NCBI GenBank assembly: GCA_029582155.1
Contig: CM055899.1
Location: 55,819,853 to 55,883,852 of the forward strand
Direction: 5' to 3'
From: Panopea generosa
Taxonomy: Eukaryota > Mollusca > Bivalvia > Adapedonta > Hiatellidae
Length of the DNA stretch: 64,000 nucleotides
Positions 36,367-47,699 of the stretch are shown piece by piece (positions within the stretch are counted from its first letter, which is position 1; the number at the start of each line of letters is the position of its first letter). Position numbers and translations under genes: made by a program. Under the pieces are notes generated by a model. The model was not told the DNA's origin. It was given only the letters and a program-made list of their open reading frames with translations, and ran no database searches.

Positions 36367-36471
36367 GTTAAACACTCAAATATCATGAAGATTACGAAAA
36401 AGGAGAAGCATACAAACTGATTGAGACAATATCTTTAAAAACAGTTTTTGACGAAATGGCGGAATCTGATG
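36367..36471 (+). CDS. Candidate second exon, with a frame conflict
   Basis: Between the acceptor TTCTACTTCCAG and the donor GTCAGT lie 105 bases. One frame encodes a protein-like run starting LKYHEDYEKGEAYKL and ending FDEMAESDG and leaves one base over at the donor (phase 1), matching the entry phase of the exon at 41576. That frame has a TAA three bases after the acceptor and does not connect in phase 0 from the exon at 36252; a one-base difference near 36370 would be needed. It may be a pseudo-exon, a sequencing error, or a mis-placed acceptor. Confidence 0.3.
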
Positions 36472-36646
36472 GTCAGTAAGAATCCCAATCATGAATCATT
36501 AAGTGCTTTTTTTATCACTGTGTGCATATGCCCGTCCAATGTCTACTTGCCCAAGATGTTTTTGGAATAAATACTCACTTTGGGTTTGTTTAGATAAAGG
36601 TAACATAGTCCATTGGAGCCCATTAATTGGACTAGTATAGTACTGA

Positions 36647-37593
36647 CTGTCTTTGTCGGTATGACGACGCATACCTAGATCCCAAATAGGGGTTTGGCAT
36701 TAATGGAAGATAGATATATTTTTAGTCACATAATACCATAAATTGTATGATATAAGTTATTCTACATTATGGTCATTGCGACCATCTTTCTAAAATCACT
36801 ATGTAATGCACATATCACTTCCCAAACACGTATGCACTGCTTGTATGTCTGCATACGTGTTTGTCGTACTTTATGGATAATTGACATTGTATCGTTGTCT
36901 AGTCGTTTGCTAAGAGATAGTCCGAACTTTCTCTGAACATTTATACTTACTTTTTAGAGATACTGTATAGGCCTTTTGGTTCATAAACCTAGGTCATTAA
37001 CCCTGGATAGGAAGCCACTATCAATATTTAAAAATGCTTATTCCACTACAGAAAACCCGACCAAGCTAATAATGTTGTAGGCAAGTTATCATGTAGTGTT
37101 CATATCCGCTTGTGTCTCATAAGGTGAATCCCACACGTTCGTGTCACCATGTCATTGCAGTTATACATTATTAGCTTGGTCGGGTTTTCTGTAGTGGAAT
37201 AAGCATTTTTAAATATTGATAGTGGCTTCCTATCCAGGGTTAATGACCTAGGTTTATGAACCAAAAAGCCTATACAGTATCTCTAAGAAGTAAGTATAAA
37301 TGTTCAGAGAAAGCTCGGACTATCTCTTAGCAAACGACTAGACAACGATACAATGTCAATTATCCATAAAGTACGACAAACACGTATGCAGACATACAAG
37401 CAGTGCATACGTGTTTGGGAAGTGATATGTGCATTACATAGTGATTTTAGAAAGATGGTCGCAATGACCATAATGTAGAATAACTTATATCATACAATTT
37501 ATGGTATTATGTGACTAAATATATATCTATCTTCCATTAATGCCAAACCCCTATTTGGGATCTAGGTATGCGTCGTCATACCGACAAAGACAG
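36647..37593. repeat. 947-bp near-perfect palindrome (429-bp arms)
   Basis: The arm 36647-37075 is repeated in inverted orientation at 37165-37593. By eye only four differences are seen in 429 bases, with equal arm lengths and no indels. An 89-bp unique spacer (37076-37164) separates them. Outer ends read CTGTCTTTGTCGGTATG. No clear target duplication flanks it. Each arm also contains a smaller hairpin, CACGTATGCA...TGCATACGTG. No reading frame of note. It is probably a foldback or MITE-type element, or a recent inverted duplication. It lies between two candidate exons, so it would be intronic. Confidence 0.95.
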
Positions 37594-38159
37594 ATAGGCA
37601 TTCAAACATAACTGTGTAGTTTAACACATTTTATTCCAAACCATTGTCATCATCGTACACTCTTATTGACATATATCAATTATAATTACATTTTGTGACA
37701 CTGGCACTGACTGTCGCGTACAGAGGTCAATAGTTGCATAATATAACATACTATAACGCATATAATTATGTAATCTTACTTCTATCACATTACACATATA
37801 AATATATAATACATTTACAAACATAAATAGTGAATAAAAAAGAGATGCTCTTTACAGAGCTATGATAAACTGATTGCTATTTTCCATAATGATGCAATTG
37901 GAATCAGCAACATTATATTCAAATCAAAACATAATTTCAGCAGTCAATTAGACTAAACTGGATTATTTATCTAATTTCTATTTAAAATACATTTGCAAAG
38001 TACCAGAATATAAAAAAGTAAGATACAGTTCTGAATATTTAAAAAGTTTAAGTTTTTATCATATATTTAAATCAATTTGATAATAAATAGTTTCTACGTT
38101 TTTAAATTCAAAGGCAGATTTTTGCAAATAATTTGATCTTTATCTCATATTGACAGATT
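37594..38159. other. Non-coding stretch
   Basis: AT-rich with nothing recognisable. Confidence 0.4.
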
Positions 38160-38460
38160 AACATAATTATATTACAACTGTAACACTGTCGTTAGACTTT
38201 TAATATCAGTGTTTTCCTTACTTATTTTATCAAATCATTGTTGGCTTATATCATCATATATTAGACAACATAGTAATAAATGTTCTACATTTGCAATAGT
38301 ATTTACATTTTCTCTCTTCAGTGGGTAATCGTTCATAACGTCTATTTTCTATACGAATTGGAGCTACTCCGCATCGAAGTTTTAAATAAGATCTACGAAG
38401 AGATCAAAGCATTGCACATTTAACAAAAATCTTCAACTTTATATTTAGTTTAATATAGTA
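38160..38460 (-). pseudogene. LINE C-terminal tail fragment
   Basis: On the minus strand, pieces read SMRSNSNSYRKQTL and then NVEHLLLCCLIYDDI, resembling the C-terminal zinc-binding tail of non-LTR reverse transcriptases (L....YR, then C..C...EHLLL.C..Y.D). The first Cys pair is lost and stops are present. It is short and decayed, and the LINE type is not determined. Confidence 0.4.
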
Positions 38461-38859
38461 ACCTTAGTTTCTATCTACCGCTGCCTTCACGTGTATTTTC
38501 TCTTCTAATGTCATTAGTCATTTTTGATTGTTCAGATTTAAAAATACTCATTAACTCTTTTTAATAAGTCCACAATATAGTAAGTGATACAATGTAATTA
38601 AAATTTTCTTCCTCAAACACATAATTAGCAATAACGTTCCAACGTTTACATTTTCCCCAGTATTTGAAGCTGATTATTGGTTGTTATTTTGTTTAAAGTT
38701 TTTGTTTACCCTTCAACTTTGCACTAGGCATTTAAAGCAACACAATATAATTAGTTATCAACCAGGCAGCATCGGCAGAGTCGCTCTCCTGATCCTGCAC
38801 CAATGGTTGGAATAGGGTCTTACGTAGATTCGTCGACTAGATTAATTCGTCGTATATGG

Positions 38860-40135
38860 TAGTTGTGGATTTAAAATAGTGTAGATTTCTTGTAGTCGCT
38901 AATTATTAAATTCGCTTATTCTTGAATTCGATGGTTATTCAAGTTATTCATTATTGTTATAGTCGTTGATTCTTGTAGTCGATGAATATTTTAGTCATTG
39001 ATTCGTGTAGTCGATGATTTATTTAAGTCGTCAATGTTGTAGTCGATGATTATTTAAGTCGTTGATTCGTGAAGTCGATGATTATTTAAGACATTGATTT
39101 GTGTAGTCGATGAATATTTCAGTCGTCGATGTTGTAGTCGATGATTTTTTAAGTCGTTGATTCTTGTAGTCGATGATTATTTAAGTAACTGATTCGTGTA
39201 GTTGATGATTATTTAAGTCGTCGATATTTGTTGTCGATAATTATTTAAGTCGTCGATTTTTGTAGTCAATGATTATTTAAGTCGTTGATTATTGTAGTCA
39301 ATGATTATTTAAGTAACTGATTCGTGCAGTCGATGATTATTTAAGTTGTCGATATTTATAGTCGATGATTATTAAAGTCGTCGATTTGTGTAGTCAATGA
39401 TAATTTAAGTCGTTGATTCTTGTAGTCGATGATTTTTTAAGTAACTGATTCGTGTATTTGATGATTATTTAAGTCGTCGATATTTGTAGTCGATGATTAT
39501 TTAAGTCGTTGATTCTTGTAGTCGATGATTATTAAGTAACTGATTCGTGTAGTTGATGATTATTTAAGTCGTCGATATTTGTAGTCGATGATTATTTAAG
39601 TCGTTGATTATTGTAGTCAATGATTATTTAAGTAACTGATTCGTGCAGTCGATGATTATTTAAGTTGTCAATATTTATAGTCGATGATTATTTAAGTCGT
39701 CGATTTGTGTAGTCAATGATAATTTAAGTCGTTGATTCTTGTAGTCGATGATTTTTTAAGTAACTGATTCGTGTAGTTGATGATTATTTAAGTCGTCGAT
39801 ATTTGTAGTCGATGATTATTTAAGTCGTTGATTCTTGTAGTCGATGATTATTTAAGTAACTGATTCATTTAGTTGATGATTATTTAAGTCGTCGATATTT
39901 GTAGTCGATGATTATTTAAGTCGTCGATTTTTGTAGTTAATGATTATTTAAGTCGTTGATTCTTGTAGTCGATGATTTTTTAAGTCATTGATGCGTGAAG
40001 TCGATGATTATTTAAGTCGTCGAATTTTGTAGTCGATGATTATTTAAGTTGTTGATTTTTGTAGTCGATGATTATATGATTATTTGAATCGGCGATTTTT
40101 GTAGTCGATGATTATTTAAGTCGTTGATTCTTAAT
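38860..40135. repeat. 32-bp minisatellite with 3- and 4-unit higher-order repeats
   Basis: About 39 copies of a 32-bp unit made of GTAGTCGATGATTATTTAAG and TCGTTGATTCTT. A variant unit carrying AAGTAACTGATTCGTG recurs at 39183, 39311, 39439, 39534, 39630, 39758 and 39854, giving spacings of 128, 128, 95, 96, 128 and 96 bp, which are four-unit and three-unit blocks. The array starts degenerate at 38860 and is most regular from 39180. Confidence 0.95.
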
Positions 40136-41575
40136 GTATGGTGATTAATGAAGTTTCCAATCACCGCTAAACTCCGAAGGTGAGTATGGCCAAAATGCCG
40201 TATTGGTAACCGCTGGTTTGTGATACGTTGGTAGACATAAAAAAAATCCTGCCTAGGGCCACGTTATGAACTTATTTAGATTTAGAACGTCTCATCCAAC
40301 ATTGATAATCGTGGTAATCGACGTGTTGTAGAAGGCTATACCTATTTTATCGCCTTTACCACGTGTATCGGAGGCGACAGTGATTCACTTCTAAAGACTT
40401 GTGTCGAGGTGTACTTCGGCAGTCGCTTGAAAAATGACCGATTGTGTTAAATCACTTAAATATTACTATCCTGGGGACATCACTAAGTTCCCTCGATTTG
40501 ATTGGTTGATACATCTCGCCGAAGATAGATAACAAATCTCCAAAAATATCCCTTGTACGACAGTCTATACGACAGTCTATTCCTTACAGTTGTCCATACA
40601 AGATGTACAATAAAGTGTATAAAAATAATAAACAAAAGAGTTCATTAACAATAACAACAACAACAGCAATAACAATATGTTTATTCACACAGACCATAAA
40701 ACATGACACCATGAGGTGATGCATCATTACAAATAGTTAAGGCCCATATATAATAAGGTGGTGAGTAGCTGTAAATTTTTGATAAGCTATGCATATTAAT
40801 ATTTGTTTATACTTTTCCAAAATTTAGTTGGAGAGTTCCATAAAATGTAAACATCGGAGGTATTATTATCCTGTTCATATAAGTACACATATATGTACAC
40901 ATACTAGACATATGCATATACATGTACACACAAATATACATATTTTGAGAAAATAGTTATTACTGATTATCAGTTTGATAAATTCACATTTTGTTTTATA
41001 CTGAACTTTATCTGATATGTTCATACGCTTTTAAATTTAAGTATATTTGGTCAAACGTAGTACGTTTTTTAAGAATGTTTTGCTGCAAACAGAATATATT
41101 GTATCAATTAATGGTTCAATAACATATATTAAATGGACACATTTATTTATAGTCTAAATAAGCTCAGATTAAATGATAAACTGTAAATGGCCGGCACTGT
41201 TGCTACGAACATGCAACATACTCGGATTTACATTAATTGTTGTATGGTAGTAATTTACATTGTTTAGATTAGTTTTATCCGGCTTTTTGTGTTTTAAAAT
41301 TTAAAATTGCCAATCAACCGATTATCGGTAGACTGCCACTAGCAGTATAAATGTACTGTTAATAAAAAATGGCTGTGGTAAAACTGTTATGAATTCATAC
41401 TCTTTGGCTCTTAAAATTATTATATTGTGAATTGGTTTAGAAAGAGTAAAATTTATTTTCAGCATTATGCATTTTTTTGTATGAGTTTGTTTTAATATAT
41501 GTCCGTACACGTTATAATACAAAGTGTGGAAAGAAATTAAAGTAGGTGTTCATTATATGTCGTGTCTATCCGCAG
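40136..41575. other. Non-coding stretch
   Basis: 40140-40560 is less AT-rich than its surroundings but shows no open frame or known motif. The rest is AT-rich. It would be intronic if the candidate exons at 36.3 and 41.6 kb belong to one gene. Confidence 0.4.
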
Positions 41576-41626
41576 GTACACCGTTAAAAGATGGAAACCA
41601 AGAGACCAATCCAGAAAGAAAACGTG
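41576..41626 (+). CDS. Candidate small phase 1-1 exon (51 nt)
   Basis: Flanked by an acceptor ending TCTATCCGCAG and a donor GTAACT. With two bases completing the previous codon it encodes TPLKDGNQETNPERKR and leaves one base, that is, phase 1 in and phase 1 out, length a multiple of three. The peptide is hydrophilic. If joined to the exons at 36367, 46965, 51207 and 53146 the junction codons are all sense. No family is recognised. Confidence 0.4.
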
Positions 41627-42235
41627 GTAACTACCAACTAGCAATATTTGGACAAATTTATATGCAAAACCGTTACGATTAGTCAATATCTTGATATATT
41701 ACGATAAAATTGTTCGCATCTCATGTTACAGTCGGTATTGTAATATATATAAATACATAAATTATAGTTCATATCGCCTCATATAAACAAACATCGTTCA
41801 CCGGCTTGCATTTATTCCCGGGGTTATACATGTTTATTCGTTTTCCGTTACCAACAGTTGGTATTATACTGTACCAATATGGATATTTTGTAAATGGATT
41901 TTTTTTGTGGAATAAATGTCTGCTATACAATAAAAAACTTAAATGCGAAGAAAGCTCAGAATTTATATGAACCGCTTTATGGTCTGTTCTTGGATAGAAC
42001 CAGTACTGAGTGTTAAAATCTAAGGATTTTCACATGTAAAGAGAGATATCTAAACAACTTCGATCAAGGTAGTTTTGATGACAATTGCAATCTGTTCACT
42101 TATACATTTTAAAAATGATTACTTTGATATATTTGTAAAATAAACACTTGACATGTATACATATTGATCGATTTTGAATGTGAATTTAAACATTTTATTG
42201 GACAAAATATTTCTGTTGTATATAACATGAATTTT
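41627..42235. other. Non-coding stretch
   Basis: AT-rich, no recognisable feature; possible intron. Confidence 0.4.
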
Positions 42236-42465
42236 AAATCACTAAGAACGTTCAGATATATTTTCCATATGATTTCTAACGACAATATTAATGGACCTGG
42301 ACATATATCTATACAGTAAGGATCCCAATATTTATAGATTTTGCACAGTCCTTCTTACAAGCTCAGATATTATGTTTTTAATTTTGAGTAACCATAATCA
42401 TGGTTACCCGTTTATTTACATTTTCACATACAGCATATACATACATTTTGAATAATAACATAATT
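42236..42465. repeat. Left arm of a diverged long-range inverted repeat
   Basis: Matches 46035-46258 in inverted orientation at roughly 80% by eye. Shared blocks are CACTAAGAACGTTCAGATAT, GACAATATTAATGGAC, CAATATTTATAGATTTT and GTTTATTTACATTTTCACAT. The arms flank a 3.6-kb region that itself contains two further inverted pairs. Confidence 0.8.
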
Positions 42466-42729
42466 TGTATATCAGAAGACATTAGTATGACCATGGTTGG
42501 TTGATTTGTAACGAAGTCGTCAAATCAATCCTTATAATTATTCTCAACAGTACTGTGTATTCTTCTGTGCTTGATAATTAAATCACTGAGATAGTCAATG
42601 ATAACAAACTTTGTGTACTATTGCTATATATGGTATACTTTTTTTCTCACTTGAATATGTTGGCATGTTCTTTATGTGACATTGAAGCTTAGGATTGCTT
42701 GTGAGCTCAATAACAATGACAATGTAACA

Positions 42730-43270
42730 ATACAGGACGATGTTGTCCTCTGGTACGCGCGTCGCCGCTTTGGAGGAACTTTTCTCCGTTGATGTCTACA
42801 AGAATGTTGCTGATCTTTTACATCATGGAGAGCCGGTTGTGTTTTCGACGCTGTTCAAGGGGCTCCCAGTTGAGTTCTTTTAGCATATTGGATATACACC
42901 CTGGAGTCTTAGTAGAATAGTCATTGAAAACAAAGCGGGCCGCTCGACGCTGAACCTGCTCAAAAGCGTGACGTGGTTTAGCTGGTATGGGTCCCTGACG
43001 GTGGCGGCATTCTCGAGTTGGGGGCAGACCATGGCCTTATAGGAAGCTTTATTGAGGTGGCGTGTATTCTCTCAGGTTTCTGCGAATGAACAGCAGAGTC
43101 CGAATGGCATTGCTCGTGATGTTGTCTATGTGTTTCTCCAAGTCTTTCAGGTGATCGAGAACGACCATGACAGCCAGCTCCTCCAGGAAGACTTCACGGC
43201 ACTAGAAAAGTAGGAAGTGACATAGCAGATGAGCTTCAACCCTAATAAGTGCACTGTCATCAGGATTTAA
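42730..43270 (-). pseudogene. LINE reverse transcriptase C-terminal fragment
   Basis: On the minus strand one frame encodes FEQVQRRAARFVFNDYSTKT, then a CISNMLKELNWEPLEQRR segment, then a run ending in QSGDARTRGQHRP, the conserved thumb/C-terminal block of non-LTR reverse transcriptases. Upstream in other frames are HIDNITSNAIRTLLFIRRNL and YKAMVCPQLE. Frameshifts and stops (one after LSMM) show decay. GC content is clearly higher than in the surrounding DNA, which suggests a later arrival. It is truncated on both sides. Confidence 0.8.
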
Positions 43271-43288
43271 CTTGCTTTAACAGAAAAT

Positions 43289-43335
43289 ATGATTTGTTCT
43301 AAGTCCAGCATTTTTAGTCCCCCTTCCTCAAATTG
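43289..43335 (-). pseudogene. Short L1-type LINE fragment, inverted partner of 45041
   Basis: The reverse complement (GGAAGGGGGACTAAAAATGC then TGGACTTAGAAC) matches 45041-45086, which encodes a QEGGLRMLDLKQ motif. It is separated from the LINE at 42730-43270 by about 20 bases and belongs to a different LINE type. Confidence 0.55.
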
Positions 43336-43339
43336 TTAT

Positions 43340-43960
43340 ATGAGAGTAGATCGTTTGGTACCTACATTACAAAAGACGATTGCTACCTGCATGATAAGCA
43401 CATTTCTGGTACTAAAAGTATACAAGACAAACACCATATGCATAATAAAGACACATTTGGTACATAAATTAAACAATTAACTAACACCAACGCAATGAGA
43501 ACCACACGTTCGATAGCTAAATTACACAAGACAACCCTTAAGCACGTGTATGGTACTTAAATTACACAAGATGTGCAAAAACCTCAAAAAGAGAACCGCA
43601 TGTTTAATACCTAAAATACCCAAAAACAGGCACCTACAACATGAGAACCACACGTTTGTTATCTAAATTACAAAAGACAAGCGCTAAGGCATGATAAGCA
43701 CGTGTTTGTTACTTAAATTACACAAGACAAGCACGAACTGCAGGAGAAACACACGTCTGATACCTAATGTACACAAGACAGGCTTTAACGGCATGAGAAC
43801 CACACGTTTGGTACCTAAATTACACATGACAAGCAGCAAAGGCATGGAGACCCCGTGATAAGTATCTAAATTATACAAGACAAGCACAAATTTGATTAAG
43901 AGCACACGTTTGCACCTAAATTAAACATGACAAGTGTTAAAGGGTACCGCATGTCAGAAA
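43340..43960. repeat. 51-bp minisatellite
   Basis: About twelve degenerate copies of a 51-bp unit containing ACACGTTTGGTACCTAAATT, ACACAAGACAAGCAC and GGCATGAGAACC. The 17-residue periodic reading on the minus strand (LVLCNLG... blocks) is a by-product of the period. Confidence 0.85.
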
Positions 43961-44154
43961 ATAAATGGCTATTTATCGTTAAATAGACAGGTAAATAACA
44001 AAAATATCAACAAATATTAAATGAACGAAATTTATCAAATAAGAAAAATGATGTTAATCACATGATTTCAAGCGTTTCCTAAATATTATGGGCGCCGCAA
44101 TCTTAAAGCTCTTCTATGTTGGAGGTTTTCTGTGACGTCATAGAATCACTTCCG

Positions 44155-44766
44155 TTCTAGTTCTCGCGAAAATGTTATTGTGTCGTTAGTGACTGCTCTC
44201 TACTAAAACTCTTATGTATATACACTAATTAACTATCCTGTCACAATTAAATGTTTTTTTTGTATTTTAATAATAATTGTTAGATACCATGTCGTTTTCA
44301 CACCTAAGTTTTGGCATAAACCTTTTCTTTTTATTGTTTATTGGATTATCGCACCTGTTTAATCAGCATGCAATTAATATAACATTGTGAAAGTTTGCTA
44401 TATTAATTTCGCAGTATTTTGGAAGAGTAACGCCAATGCATGGTACGCTTCATTCTGCAATCTTAGGTCCTACCCTAAAGTATATAAGTTTTGCGCATGA
44501 CGTCACCAGAAGCTTGATATGAGGCATTGTGAAATCTCATATAAGAAAAATAAACACAACGCTGCCCACAAAACATATCGCATTACATTGGGTTAAGTCA
44601 TTCAATTCAGGAACGTTTTTGCGTTTAATTGTCTTCCTTCGATGTTCACTAATGCACTGTATATCTATCTATAAACTGTTTACGTTAATTAGTGTATATA
44701 CATAAGAGTTTCAGTAGAGAGCAGTCATTAACGACACAATAAAAGTTTCGCGAGAACTTAAACTGT
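44155..44766. mobile_element. MITE-like element with about 80-bp terminal inverted repeats
   Basis: The segment 44158-44236 (TTCTCGCGAAAATGTTATTG, then GACTGCTCTCTACT, then CTTATGTATATACACTAATT) recurs inverted at 44687-44763 at about 90%. The whole is about 610 bp with no coding capacity. Outer ends read AGTTCTCGCGA. A clean target duplication was not found. The class is unknown. Confidence 0.8.
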
Positions 44767-45040
44767 ATTGAAAATAAATATTTTATTAAAAAAGCCTTTT
44801 GTGGTCAGATTAAGCAACAATTTGGGGTTCAAGAATTGTTGATAATATTTTCGTATGTTTGTCAACCCCATCGTCAATCTTCAATGAAGAGAGCAATAAT
44901 GAAATCAAAATAGAAAATATAGCACAATCATATTCCTGTATTGTACACTTCTGTAATAGAGTAATAGAGTCGTGATTGTCGTTTAATGTTACCAGTACGT
45001 ATCTGAGCTTGTAAGAAACGATCTACACTGATATAGCAAT

Positions 45041-45640
45041 TTCAGGAAGGGGGACTTAGAATGCTGGACTTAAAGCAAGTTGGAATAAGCGAATAACGAA
45101 CAATAAAACATGTTTGTGGAAAGAAATATATCTAAATGTGTTATTTGGAACAATTAACAACAAAATAGGTTTTACAAAGGACGGTTTTGACAAAGGGGTA
45201 AAATATTTTGAACATATAGATGCTATAAATTGAAAACGTTTTACACTTTTGACTACTTTTCATACTTATATGATATGAAAATAACAGATTATCTCAAGTA
45301 TTGCAAAACACTTTAAATCTAAAGTATACAATTACCAACTTCATAAGTAACCTACCTACATAAACACACAACAACACAAATAGAAAAAAGACTTTCAAGA
45401 TGCAATTATTGACTGGAAATATAGTTATATAGTATAGCATTAAAATGTATAATTTCAACTAAACAATGCAATTTTCAATATAAATATATAGTGAGAATAG
45501 TTACTAGAAATGTGATTTATGTGTTATGGATACAGAAACCGGGAACCATTTATTTTGGAAATGTGTTCATATACAAACATTCTGGTCAAGTTTACAAATA
45601 CTTTTGCGTATGTTTGTCATTGAATTTAGTTAACATTCCT
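45041..45640 (+). pseudogene. L1/Tx1-type LINE 3' fragment
   Basis: Starts with a frame encoding QEGGLRMLDLKQ, the GGL..+DL block found after the reverse transcriptase of L1/Tx1 elements. At 45511 a frame encodes CDLCVMDTETGNHLFWKC and then VHIQTFW, a C-x2-C-x7-H-x4-C zinc knuckle at the usual C-terminal place. Stops and shifts lie between. The minus-strand element at 56058-59060 has the same tail type. Confidence 0.65.
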
Positions 45641-45937
45641 GTAACTTTAGGATACTCAGCTTATTAAACAAATACAGCTGTGATTATTTGTATAATGATA
45701 TCAGCAAAATATTATATTTACCTAAACAAATGTAGAAAAAAATACTCCTAGTGCCATTGGATACAAGGTTTACTTATTTAAATGTATTGAAATTGATGAA
45801 AAATGCATTTACATAATTGAAAAATTAATGGAGATATCTTATTGATTATTTTTTTAATTAAAATCATTTTGATATATTTATGTTGTTTATGAGATGAAGC
45901 AAAAAAAATATCATATTGCATTGCATTATACTTCTTT

Positions 45938-45958
45938 AGATGTCTGTCTGTCTGTTGT

Positions 45959-45991
<33 letters not shown>

Positions 45992-46022
45992 TGCCTGTCT
46001 GTCTGTCTGTCTGTCTGTCTTT
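45938..46022. repeat. (CTGT/CTGC)n microsatellite
   Basis: About 85 bases of tetranucleotide repeat: CTGT, then a block of CCTG, then CTGT again. Confidence 0.95.
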
Positions 46023-46034
46023 CTTGCACAATAC

Positions 46035-46258
46035 AAATACATTTTATTATGTTTGATTAAAAATGTATGTATTTGCTGTATGTGAAAATGTAAATAAACA
46101 CGATACCAAAATTTAAAAAAAATCTAAACTTGTACGAAGGACTGAAAAATCTATAAATATTGGGATGCTAACTGTATAGATATATGTCCATGTCCATTAA
46201 TATTGTCATTAAAAATCATGCGGAAAATATATCTGAACGTTCTTAGTGTATTAAAATC
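46035..46258. repeat. Right arm of the long-range inverted repeat
   Basis: Inverted partner of 42236-42465; see there for shared blocks. Confidence 0.8.
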
Positions 46259-46559
46259 CATGTTTTATATAACAGAAAATTGTGTATTTAATTTTCTTGT
46301 TCATACGGAAAGTATGCTCCCTGCATCAATATAGCATTCATCGGTTTGATAATTCTATATAACAAAAAATCATGATATTACAATTTTAATAATAACATCC
46401 TGTATTGGGAATATATATAGTAATGTTGAGCTTTTCGTTTGTGTTAGCAGTACGCATCTGGGCTTGTAAGAAACACAGCGAAAAATATATCAATATTGGA
46501 ATATTTAGAAAGATATTTCTAGGTTTATAAATGTTGTAAATCAAACCATCAATAGAAAT

Positions 46560-47140
46560 ACAAATATGTTTATACTTAGTTCTAACTCCTGAAGAATACT
46601 TCGCACTGCTAAAAGCAGTGAACCAATGTGCTATGTTCATCACATTGGTCTATTTTATGGTGGTTGGAAAATCGCATTGCCATTTGTAAGTTAATCCGTA
46701 CTTTCCTTTGACTGTGTCCTGTCTTTTACAGCAGTTGCATATTGCAATTTCAATATAACGTTACAGTTTATTACAACAAAATATCAACATCTTATGCACA
46801 ATAACATTATCCGTAGCTTAAATTCAATGTCACACAACTCCAAAAAGAAATATATTGCAAAAAGCGTTTTGCCAAAGCAACATATATTTAGTATTGAATT
46901 TGTTTTATATATATTTTTATATGACACGGCACTGTTTTACGATTGAATTGTATTTACTTTTCAGATAGGACGATGATAAATATTTCTGGTAAGACTTGTT
47001 TTGTATTTACATAAACATCATATAATGAATTGAGCTCGAAATTGGCGAAGTTACGTTGAATTGAAATTGTATCATGAAAGATGGAGATTTGTGTACTAAA
47101 CACATATTTTAGTGCATCAAGCATATGTCAGTTATATATA
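46560..47140. repeat. Duplicated segment, copy 1 (contains a candidate exon)
   Basis: Shares CAATGTGCTATGTTCATCAC, TCGCATTGCCATTT, CCGTACTTTCCTTT, TGTCCTGTCTTT, GTTTTACGATTG and ATTGTATCATGAAA with copies at 50812 and 52780, in the same order. The match runs on both sides of the candidate exon at 46965-46988. By eye the flanks are about 80-88% identical between copies 1 and 2. Confidence 0.85.
46965..46988 (+). CDS. Candidate 24-nt microexon, phase 1-1
   Basis: A strong pyrimidine tract and acceptor (TATTTACTTTTCAG) and donor GTAAGA enclose 24 bases. In phase 1-1 they encode RTMINIS plus junction codons (GAT before; the last G is shared with the next exon). The corresponding place in the duplicated segment at 51207-51233 is also framed by good splice sites. 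Exon sequence differs more between the copies than the introns do. Confidence 0.4.
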
Positions 47141-47204
47141 CAGTACGCTATTGTGGATCTGGAATAAACGACAATACATTGAATATAATAATAACAACAT
47201 ATGA

Positions 47205-47410
47205 GAGGCCGGTTGTTCAAAGAAGCGTTAACTTTAACGCTATGTTAAGCTAACGCTAGGTCAAATTCCTTTACCTAGCGTAAGTTAACGCTAGCTTAAA
47301 AACGTGTTGTTCAAAATAATTTAACGCTGTCGTTAAAATTTAATTCCAACTTTAAGTCTTACTGTCACAATTTAACGCTAGCGTTAAATGTAAATGTCAT
47401 CGTATAATTA
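47205..47410. mobile_element. Harbinger-like terminal region
   Basis: Begins GGCCGGTTGTTCAAAGAAGC, a terminal sequence type common in PIF/Harbinger elements and their MITEs. It continues with repeated inverted TTAACGCT/AGCGTTAA words at 47240-47385. A MYB/SANT-like remnant of the kind carried by Harbinger elements follows at 48121, with a Penelope-like fragment in between. The opposite end was not found. Confidence 0.55.
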
Positions 47411-47456
47411 AAAAGTACAGTGTGTTGGACAAACGAATCAAAATGTATCAAAACGT

Positions 47457-47699
47457 ATGAATAGTCACCATTTTGATATAAGAATTTTTTCAGATCCAAC
47501 GTTTTTATCTAATGTCGCAACGCATTTTAACACCAATGCTCATTCAATAGAAGATTTTTCATTAATGCCATTCGACACTGTTAGTAATAACTTTGATCGT
47601 TTGTGTAAGGAAACGTATTGGATTCACGAATTACAAACATTGCATCCATTTGGACTAAATGCAAAACAGCTATATGATATGTATAGATGCTTTCATTGA
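47457..47699 (+). pseudogene. Penelope-like element GIY-YIG C-terminal fragment
   Basis: An 80-codon open frame with FDRLCKETYWIHELQTLHPF followed by GLN, the block that closes the GIY-YIG endonuclease domain of Penelope-like retroelements (R..+E.+WI..L.T..P.GLN). The catalytic first half of GIY-YIG and the reverse transcriptase are absent. The frame ends at a TGA at 47697. It is a 3' fragment of an element. Confidence 0.65.
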
